The position numbers were made by a program, and so were the translations under genes. Positions 54,694 to 61,386 of a stretch of DNA of 64,000 nt are shown here, in pieces. Source of the DNA: Streptomyces sp. CB02400 (GTDB taxonomy: Bacteria; Actinomycetota; Actinomycetes; Streptomycetales; Streptomycetaceae); assembly GCF_001905725.1 (NCBI RefSeq), contig NZ_LIWB01000002.1, positions 357,607 through 421,606 on the forward strand. Reading direction: 5' to 3'. Within the stretch, counting starts at the first letter, position 1. Each line of letters opens with the position of its first letter. The notes beneath the pieces are model-generated. The model had not been told where the DNA came from. It did no database searches and saw only the letters and a list, made by a program, of their open reading frames with translations.

Positions 54694-54750
54694 TCGGATG
54701 GGGAGGAACGTAAGCCCGGCGTGGAAGGGGCGTCAAGAGGGGGTACGGGA

Positions 54751-54786
54751 AAGGGCGGCACCCGGGGAGTTCCGGGTGCCGCCCTT
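54751..54786 (-). terminator. Strong terminator downstream of the MscS gene
   Basis: AAGGGCGGCACCCGG and its complement form a perfect 15-bp stem with a 6-nt loop, 13 nt beyond the stop of the minus-strand MscS gene. It separates that gene from the csn operon. Confidence 0.8.
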
Positions 54787-54799
54787 CGCGAGCCGGCGG

Positions 54800-55906
54800 T
54801 TACTTCGTGGTGCTCGGCGGGGGCAGCGGGGACGCCGCCACCGACTGCGGGGAGATCGTGCTGGAGTAGACCGACGGAGGCGCCATGCCCGCCGTCGGGT
54901 CGGGGGTCTCCACGTCCTCCGTGGCCGTGGCGCCGCCGACGATACGGATGCCCCGCGCGTCGAAGGCCCGCTTGATGCGCCAGCGCAGCTCCCGCTCCAC
55001 CGTCAGGGACTTGCCCGGCATGGTCTTCGCGGAGAGGCGGACCACCATCGAGTCCAGCAGCACCGAGTCCAGGCCGAGCACCTCGATCGGGCTCCACAGG
55101 AGCTCGTTCCAGGGCTCCTCCTTGCCCATCTTCTCGGCGACCTCGCTCAGCGTGGCCTTCACCCGGTCCAGGTCCTCGTCGGAACGGACCGTGACGTCGA
55201 CGCCCGCGGTCGCCCAGCCCTGGGAGAGGTTGCCTATGCGCTTGACCTCGCCGTTGCGGACGTACCAGATCTCGCCGTTGTCACCGCGCAGCTTGGTCAC
55301 CCGCAGCCCGACCTCGATCACCTCACCGGACGCCACCCCCGCGTCGACGGTGTCGCCGACGCCGTACTGGTCCTCCAGGATCATGAAGACGCCGGAGAGG
55401 AAGTCCGTCACCAGGTTGCGCGCGCCGAAACCGATCGCCACACCCGCGACACCTGCCGAGGCCAGCAGCGGGGCCAGGTTGATCTGGAAGGTGCCGAGGA
55501 CCATCAGTGCGGCCGTGCCCATGATCAGGAACGACGCCACCGAACGCAGCACCGAGCCGATCGCCTGCGAGCGCTGCCGGCGCCGCTCGACGTTGACCAG
55601 CAGACCGCCGAGCGCGGTGCCGTCCACCGCCTGGCCGGTCCGGGACATCCGGTCGACCAGCTTGGTGATCGCCCGCCGCACCACGACTCTCAGCACCATC
55701 GCGATCACCAGGATCAGCAGGACCCTGAGCCCGATCGCGAGCCACGTCGACCAGTTCTCCTCGACCCAGCCGGCGGCGTTCGTGGCACTCTCCTGGGCGT
55801 CCTGGAGCGAGGGCACCCGCGGTGTCCCGGACTCCGAGGGCGTCGGCGACGGATCGGCGGCCGACAGGACGGCGGACAAGGACACGGCAGGTACCTCCAG
55901 GTGCAT
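54800..55906 (-). CDS. MscS-family mechanosensitive channel
   Basis: The 368-residue protein has a first membrane helix (about 47-68), a second and third helix (about 110-160; the pore helix AGVAGVAIGFGARNLVTDFLSG is Gly/Ala-rich as in MscS TM3) and a cytoplasmic MscS beta/alpha-beta domain (about 165-320). The C-terminus is Ser/Pro-rich. It should release solutes on hypo-osmotic shock. I chose ATG at 55906, preceded by GGGGGCAG. A GTG at 55945 is possible but would add a short leader without a good Shine-Dalgarno. It has its own terminator and is divergent from the HNH gene. Confidence 0.87.
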   Translation of the reverse strand: MHLEVPAVSLSAVLSAADPSPTPSESGTPRVPSLQDAQESATNAAGWVEENWSTWLAIGLRVLLILVIAMVLRVVVRRAITKLVDRMSRTGQAVDGTALGGLLVNVERRRQRSQAIGSVLRSVASFLIMGTAALMVLGTFQINLAPLLASAGVAGVAIGFGARNLVTDFLSGVFMILEDQYGVGDTVDAGVASGEVIEVGLRVTKLRGDNGEIWYVRNGEVKRIGNLSQGWATAGVDVTVRSDEDLDRVKATLSEVAEKMGKEEPWNELLWSPIEVLGLDSVLLDSMVVRLSAKTMPGKSLTVERELRWRIKRAFDARGIRIVGGATATEDVETPDPTAGMAPPSVYSSTISPQSVAASPLPPPSTTK

Positions 55907-56198
55907 GTCTGCCCCCGATGCGGCGGTCAAGGTCTTCAAGGTCACGATCGGGTCACCGGACGGGCAGAACCACCACACTAACGGGGCATTGTGCGGGGAT
56001 CGGCACCATGTGTGAAGAAGAGACCGTCCTCACCCGCGCTTGAACAGGCCATGATCCTGGGGATGAATCGGGATGTGGTCGAAAACACTCCCAGCCCGTT
56101 ACCGGGACATGGTGGCGCGTCCACCAGGCATGAGGGGAGACTGACTACGGATCGTCCCGGCGCGAGCCACGCGCCGCCGGCGTACAAGGAGGCCGTCC

Positions 56199-56735
56199 GT
56201 GCCGCATGTCCTGGTCCTCAACGCGTCGTACGAGCCGCTCGGCGTCGTACCGCTCCGCCGCGCGCTCGTGCTCGTCCTCGAGAACAAGGCAGTCTGCCTC
56301 GAGGAGACCGGCGCCCATCTGCACAGCGCGACCATCACAGTCCCCGCACCCAGCGTGGTCCGGCTCAAGCGTTTCGTGCGGGTCCCCTACCGGGGGCCCG
56401 TTCCCCTCACCCGCCGGGCGCTGTTCGCCCGTGACGGGGGCCGGTGCATGTACTGCGGTGGCGTCGCAACCAGCGTCGACCACGTCGTCCCGCGCAGCCG
56501 CGGGGGCAAGCACGTCTGGGACAACGTGGTGGCGTCCTGCCGCCGCTGCAACCACGTGAAGGCCGACCGTCACCTGATCGAGCTGGGCTGGCGCCTGCAC
56601 CACAAACCCGCCCCGCCCACCGGCCTGGCCTGGCGCATCATCGGCACCGGCCACAGGGACCCGCGCTGGCTGCCCTACCTGCAGCCGTACGGCGCGGACG
56701 ACGCGATGGCCCGGATCGACGGCATCTCCGCCTGA
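56199..56735 (+). CDS. HNH endonuclease
   Basis: The 178-residue protein has a short N-terminal domain (LVLNASYEPLGVVP), common in the actinobacterial single-HNH family. A C-terminal HNH domain follows with CMYCG, SVDHVVPRSRGG (the catalytic His), DNVVASC and CRRCNHVKAD. Two CxxC pairs hold a structural zinc. It probably nicks or cleaves DNA; this widespread core paralogue has no established role and no adjacent methylase. GTG at 56199 has a perfect AAGGAGG upstream. The 290-nt gap to the divergent MscS gene shows no further gene. Confidence 0.9.
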   Translation: MPHVLVLNASYEPLGVVPLRRALVLVLENKAVCLEETGAHLHSATITVPAPSVVRLKRFVRVPYRGPVPLTRRALFARDGGRCMYCGGVATSVDHVVPRSRGGKHVWDNVVASCRRCNHVKADRHLIELGWRLHHKPAPPTGLAWRIIGTGHRDPRWLPYLQPYGADDAMARIDGISA

Positions 56736-56839
56736 CGCGGATCCGGGTCCTCGTCCGTCCGCCGGGACGCGGCAGGCCGCGCTCCGGCCCCGGGGAACCC
56801 CCGTTCCCCCGGGACCGTGGCGAGCCCCCGCGCGGCACG

Positions 56840-57445
56840 TCAGTCGCGCCGTCCCTCGGGCCGCGCCCCGCGCACGACGTACAGTGCCGTGCCCGCCACC
56901 AGGAGCACGACGGCGGTCACCCAGGCGACGTGCTGCCCGGCCGGCTGCACCGGCCACGCCCACACCGGGACCAGCGTGCCGCGTGCACTCGCGGAGCCCA
57001 CGTACACGGCGCTGACGTAACCGAAGACCGGCAGCCAGCTCAGCCGGGTCCCCAGCACGGCGACCGCGCCGGCGGTGAGGCCCGTGCACCCCAGGGTGTT
57101 GCGGATCATCGCCGACGGACCGAACGGGGACGAGGGACCGAGTACGGTCGCCGCCAGCAGTAGCGCGGCGCAGCCGGTCAGCGCCAGCAGATGGACCAGA
57201 CGCCGGCGCCACCAGGGACGTACGGCGGTGCGGTCCAGCTCCTCGGACGCGCTGTGCAGGCTCGTGCCGATCACCGCCGCCGCGAACAGGGGCGCCAGCG
57301 CGACGACCGGAACCTGCCGGGTCGGGTCCAGATACGCGTTCAGGTTCCGGGCGCCCAGGACGGCGAGGGCGGCGGTCGCGACGAGCACGAGCACGGTGCG
57401 CGGAACGGTGCGTGCGCGGGCGTACAGCAGGAAGCCGTGGGTCAC
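56840..57445 (-). CDS. Integral membrane protein, ABC-2-like permease subunit
   Basis: The 201-residue protein has about six hydrophobic helices and short loops and no soluble domain. It resembles small ABC-2-type permease subunits found beside ATPases. I chose GTG at 57445 because it overlaps the preceding TGA by 4 nt, like all junctions of this operon; an earlier in-frame codon exists. It is the last of the sigma/anti-sigma/ABC genes. Specific substrate or role cannot be read. Confidence 0.72.
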   Translation of the reverse strand: MTHGFLLYARARTVPRTVLVLVATAALAVLGARNLNAYLDPTRQVPVVALAPLFAAAVIGTSLHSASEELDRTAVRPWWRRRLVHLLALTGCAALLLAATVLGPSSPFGPSAMIRNTLGCTGLTAGAVAVLGTRLSWLPVFGYVSAVYVGSASARGTLVPVWAWPVQPAGQHVAWVTAVVLLVAGTALYVVRGARPEGRRD

Positions 57446-58797
57446 AGTGCCGGCACCCCGTTCCGGCCGCACTCGCTCCGCGTCGCGAAGTACGCCGACA
57501 GCCACGCGCGGCGCTCCTCCTCACCCAGCGACGCCAGACGCTCGCGCGCCGCGAGCCGTTCCCCGAGCTTGGCGCGCTCGGCAGCGCTGCCCCGCGCGTA
57601 CTGCTCGTCGAACTGCCGCCGCAGCGGGCTGGGGGCCAGGTAGTACTCGACGGCGTCGTCCGCGGCGGCCACCCGCGGCGCCACCTCGTCGCACTCCCCG
57701 CGGCCCTGCAGCGTCATCCCCGCCGCCCACGCGTACTCCTCGGGATCGGTCAGCCGCCCCCGTACGACGGACCAGCCGATCGGTGTGATCATCGGCAGCT
57801 CCACCTCGTCCGGTCCCGGTCGGCCCTGCCGGTCCTCGAAGCGCACCGGCAGGTTCTCCACGCCCTCCAGACGGCCCGTCATCCCGGACAGGGCCCCGGT
57901 GATCTGGGGGAGCAGATTTCTGTAGCGGGCGTTCACGCAGATCTGCGGGGTGGTGGAGGTGTCGCACACCTGACGCCGGGCGAGCGGATCGGTGCGCCAC
58001 AGACCGTCGCCGGTCTGGACGAGCAGCGTCCCGGCCGCGACCGCGGCCACCAGCGGCAGCAGGGCGACCGCGCGGCGGCGCGCGGTGTACGCGAGGACCG
58101 CGGCGGCTGTGAGGCCGCCCGTCCACGCCACCATCGCCAGGGGCTGCCACCACACCGGTGCGGAGTCCAACGGGTGATCGACGAAGGGCGACAGGTGACC
58201 GGCGGAGCCGCGATCGCCGTACCCGACGACACCGAGCACGACGTACCCGGCCGCCGCCAGCAGCGGTGCGGCCAGCCGCCAGGCCACCAGGCGGCCTACG
58301 AGGTGGCCGGTCAGCGCGGTGGACGCCAGGACGACGGCGTCCCCGAGCGGCGTGCCCGGGTGGGGCCGGTCCCCCATGGCGCAGTACCAGGTGGCGAGCA
58401 GCGCGAGCGCCGTCGCGACGGCGTACCCGGCGACCAGCCACAGCGCGACCGGCAGGGCCGACGCGAGGAACGCCGCCGTCCGGCCGCGCACGACCGTCGC
58501 CAGCAACTCCCCCGTCCCGCGTCTGCGTTCCCGGCCGCCCTGCCAGCAGCCGGCCGCCAGGGCCAGCGGGACACCGAGGAGCATCGCCGCCGTGTGCACA
58601 TGGTCACGGGTCTCCGTCCAGCCTCCCTGCCACTGCTCCGATTTGGCCGCCAGCGCCACCACGAGCGTGAGCGTCATCGCCGCTCCGGCCCAGGGGGCGA
58701 AACCGCGCACGGCCTCCGCCCGCAGGGGGTGCCGGGCGCGGGGCGGGCGCGGCGACGTACCGCGTTTCCCGGGCGCCCGTTCCGTCAGGAGGGTCAT
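57442..58797 (-). CDS. ABC transporter membrane protein with extracytoplasmic domain
   Basis: The 451-residue protein has six helices between about residues 35 and 265. A soluble region of about 180 residues follows, containing two Cys (CDTSTTPQIC) that could form a disulfide, and further Cys near the C-terminus. It follows the ATPase with an ATGA overlap and is probably the main permease of that transporter. The combination suggests an exporter or a cell-envelope-modifying complex. I do not recognise a defined family. Confidence 0.75.
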   Translation of the reverse strand: MTLLTERAPGKRGTSPRPPRARHPLRAEAVRGFAPWAGAAMTLTLVVALAAKSEQWQGGWTETRDHVHTAAMLLGVPLALAAGCWQGGRERRRGTGELLATVVRGRTAAFLASALPVALWLVAGYAVATALALLATWYCAMGDRPHPGTPLGDAVVLASTALTGHLVGRLVAWRLAAPLLAAAGYVVLGVVGYGDRGSAGHLSPFVDHPLDSAPVWWQPLAMVAWTGGLTAAAVLAYTARRRAVALLPLVAAVAAGTLLVQTGDGLWRTDPLARRQVCDTSTTPQICVNARYRNLLPQITGALSGMTGRLEGVENLPVRFEDRQGRPGPDEVELPMITPIGWSVVRGRLTDPEEYAWAAGMTLQGRGECDEVAPRVAAADDAVEYYLAPSPLRRQFDEQYARGSAAERAKLGERLAARERLASLGEEERRAWLSAYFATRSECGRNGVPAL

Positions 58798-59639
58798 CGG
58801 GCCGCTCCTTCGGAAGCCGACGGCCGGCCCGCCCGCGCCTCCGGCGCGCGGTGCGCCCGCAGCGCCGCCGTGTAGCCGCGCTCGATCGGGTGGTCGCCGG
58901 GGCCGCCCGCCGACTCGCCGAGAGCGGCGAGCGCGAGGGGCGTCCCGCGGTAGGCGACCCGGCCCGCGTCGACGAGGGTGACCTCCGTGCAGGCCGCCGC
59001 CACGTCCTCCACCAGGTGTGTGGAGACGATGACGGTGGACGAGGCGCCCAGTTCACGCAGCAGTTCGCGGAACTCCACGCGCTGTTCCGGGTCCAGGCCG
59101 GCGGTCGGCTCGTCGAGGAGCAGCACACGGGGATCGTTCACGACGGCCTGGGCGATGCCGACGCGGCGGATCATGCCGCCGGACAGTCTGCGCACCTTCG
59201 TGTCGACGCGGTCGGCCAGGCCGACGCGGGCGACGGCCCGCTCGACGGCGGCCGGGACGCGGTCCGCGGGCATCTCCTTCAGCCAGGCCACGTAGGCGAC
59301 GAACTCCCGCACCGTGAAGCCCGGGTAGTAGCCGAAGTCCTGCGGCAGATAGCCCAGGTGGCGGCGGACCTCGCCGCGCCGCCGGTGGTCGCGGGTGTCG
59401 TGGCCGAGGATCTCCACCCGGCCGCCGGACGGTTCGGCGACCGTGGCGAGGACACGGATCAGCGAGGTCTTGCCGGCACCGTTGGGACCGAGCAGACCGT
59501 GCACGCCGGGGCCGAAGTCCAGGTCCACCGAGTCCAGGGCGACGGTTCTGCGGTGCCGGACGTGCAGGCCGGTGGTCCGGACGGTGGCGGCCGGAGCTTC
59601 GGGCACGGGGCGGGAGGCGGTGTGCGGAGCCGTGCTCAA
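58794..59639 (-). CDS. ABC transporter ATP-binding protein
   Basis: The 281-residue protein has Walker A GPNGAGKTS, Q-loop YLPQDFGYYPGFTVREF, signature LSGGMIRRVGIAQA, Walker B LLLDEPTAGLD and H-loop STHL, the pattern of ABC-2 (DrrA-like) exporters. Its start is TTG at 59639, overlapping the anti-sigma stop as TTGA. It should energise the two downstream membrane proteins. Because it is coupled to a sigma/anti-sigma pair, expression is probably induced by the same envelope signal. Confidence 0.92.
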   Translation of the reverse strand: MSTAPHTASRPVPEAPAATVRTTGLHVRHRRTVALDSVDLDFGPGVHGLLGPNGAGKTSLIRVLATVAEPSGGRVEILGHDTRDHRRRGEVRRHLGYLPQDFGYYPGFTVREFVAYVAWLKEMPADRVPAAVERAVARVGLADRVDTKVRRLSGGMIRRVGIAQAVVNDPRVLLLDEPTAGLDPEQRVEFRELLRELGASSTVIVSTHLVEDVAAACTEVTLVDAGRVAYRGTPLALAALGESAGGPGDHPIERGYTAALRAHRAPEARAGRPSASEGAAR

Positions 59640-60709
59640 CTCTTCTCCAGGAAGTGGAAGGCGGGGCGGCGCGCGGCCAGCAGGGCGGCGGACAGGAGGG
59701 CCGCGGCCGCCCAGCCTCCCTGCGCCGGGGCGCCGCCGAGGTACGAGGACAGCCGCAGGCCCAGCTCGTAGGTGGGCCCGCCAGGTGCGGCGAGTACCGG
59801 ACCGAGGACGGCGCACAGCCAGCCACCGCCGGTCACGGCGGTGGCTGCGCGCAGGCCGACGTATCCGGCGAGGGCCAGTGAGGCCAGGGTCAGCGCGAGA
59901 CCGGGCAGCAGCCAGGCGGCGGCGTTCGGGGCGTCCGTGGACGGCAGCAGTGCCCCGGCTAGGGTCAGCAGCGGCAGACTCACCGCCAGTACGGCGGCCG
60001 TGCGCATCAGGACCAGCCGCAGCCCGGCCGAGGGCGTGGCCGCGGTGATCTCGTGCATCGGGTCGGCGTGCGGCCCGTAGGACAGGGCGACCCCGGCGAC
60101 CGGCACGACCGGGGCGAGGGCCAGCAGCCAGGGCCGTGCGTCGGCGAAACCGGCCCCGTGGGCGAGCGCGACGGCGCCGACGGCGACGAGCAGCACGGCC
60201 GGCAGCCAGGCACCGCGCACGGCCGGCCCCAGGGCCCACAGCACGCGCACGGTTCTCGGGCCGGCGGACGGCCACCGGTGCGCCCCCAGCCGGGCCCGGG
60301 CCGGGAATCCGGCGGGGCGCGCGGGAGTCGGCACCCCGGAGACCGGGCCGTGCGCGGGCGAGGCAGCCGATACGGCCGCCGGGGCTGCTCCGGACGCACC
60401 GGCCGGCGTCGCCTTGTGTACCCCGGTCCGGGCCGCTGTGCCGGTGTGGGTTCGTGTCGTCCCGTGGAGGTCGGTCCGGGCCGCTGTGCCGGTGTCGGTC
60501 CGGGCCGTCTCGCGGACGTCGGCCAGTACCGCTTCACGGATGCCGGCCAGGGCCGGGCCCGCCGCCGTCGCGCGTACCGCCTGCGAGACGCGCAGCGCGC
60601 AGCAGACGCAGGACTCCAGGTGTTTCTCCAGCGACCACGCGTCCGACTCCGGCAGGCAGCCGTCGGCGTAACGGGTGACGAGGTGGTCGGACGCGTGCCA
60701 GCCGGTCAT
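59636..60709 (-). CDS. Membrane anti-sigma factor with zinc-binding HxxxCxxC motif
   Basis: The 357-residue protein has an N-terminal zf-HC2 domain (H30, C34, C37 in HLESCVCC), a disordered Ala/Thr/Arg-rich linker (about 60-140) and about six membrane helices (from about 155). This is the layout of ZAS-type anti-sigma factors that hold an ECF sigma factor at the membrane. The linker is built of degenerate TGTAART repeats, reflecting a 48-bp DNA repeat (units at 60425 and 60473). ATG at 60709 overlaps the sigma gene stop (ATGA), the classical coupling of the pair. Confidence 0.88.
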   Translation of the reverse strand: MTGWHASDHLVTRYADGCLPESDAWSLEKHLESCVCCALRVSQAVRATAAGPALAGIREAVLADVRETARTDTGTAARTDLHGTTRTHTGTAARTGVHKATPAGASGAAPAAVSAASPAHGPVSGVPTPARPAGFPARARLGAHRWPSAGPRTVRVLWALGPAVRGAWLPAVLLVAVGAVALAHGAGFADARPWLLALAPVVPVAGVALSYGPHADPMHEITAATPSAGLRLVLMRTAAVLAVSLPLLTLAGALLPSTDAPNAAAWLLPGLALTLASLALAGYVGLRAATAVTGGGWLCAVLGPVLAAPGGPTYELGLRLSSYLGGAPAQGGWAAAALLSAALLAARRPAFHFLEKS

Positions 60710-61332
60710 GCCGGACCTCCCATCGGTGACGGGCTCATCTGTGCCAGGACCGCCCGCAGTTCGGCGCGGGCGCGCATCGCGCGGGACTTGACGGTTCCCT
60801 CGGGAATGCCCAGCAGCCGCGCTGCCTCACGGGTGCTCAGCCCGTCGACGACCGTGGCGCGCAGCACCTCCCGCAGTTCGGGCGAGATCCGGCCGAGGGC
60901 GGTGCCCACATCCCCGTACTCCAGGCCTGCCAGCACCCGGTCCTCGGCGGACGGCGCCGCGGCCCCGGCCGGCGGGAGGCCGTCCCACGCCTCCTCCATC
61001 GGAGCCGTGCGCAGCCGCGCGGCCCGCTCCTGCGCCCGGTACGTGTCGACCAGGCGCCGCGCGGCGATGGTCCACAGCCAGCCGCCTGCCTGCTCGCCGC
61101 GGTGGGCGTCCGCCGACCGCCACACCGTGACGAACGTGTCCTGGAGCACCTCCCGCACGGTCTCGGGGTCGGCGCAGCGCCGGCTCAGCCGCGCGTACAG
61201 CCAGCCCGCGTGCCGGTCGTACAACGCGGCCAGCGCCGTCGGGTCCCCGCCCGCGACGGCCCTCAGCAGCGCCGCGTCGGAGTCCCCCTCGTCCTTCTCC
61301 CGGTGGCCCCCCATGGGGCGGAACAGTCTCAC
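60706..61332 (-). CDS. ECF (sigma-70 family, group 4) RNA polymerase sigma factor
   Basis: The 208-residue protein has region 2 (ALYDRHAGWLYARLSRR then ETVREVLQDTFVTVWRSADAHRG) and region 4 (LREVLRATVVDGLSTREAARLLGIPEGTVKSRAMRARAELR), without region 3. A DTYRAQERAARL segment lies between. It directs RNA polymerase to stress promoters when released by the anti-sigma factor. The start may be 61332 or an ATG six codons later. It is the first gene of a five-gene operon, so auto-regulation is likely, though I could not identify its promoter. Confidence 0.93.
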   Translation of the reverse strand: MRLFRPMGGHREKDEGDSDAALLRAVAGGDPTALAALYDRHAGWLYARLSRRCADPETVREVLQDTFVTVWRSADAHRGEQAGGWLWTIAARRLVDTYRAQERAARLRTAPMEEAWDGLPPAGAAAPSAEDRVLAGLEYGDVGTALGRISPELREVLRATVVDGLSTREAARLLGIPEGTVKSRAMRARAELRAVLAQMSPSPMGGPA

Positions 61333-61386
61333 ACCCCGTCTATCGACGGCCGAGGGAACGCCGGTTCACGGCATCGGCCGGCCCGG

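Noticed and set aside
56199..56735. HNH endonuclease as part of a restriction or phage-defence system
   Set aside because: No methylase, helicase, toxin or phage genes adjoin it. It matches a stand-alone core HNH family of actinobacteria.
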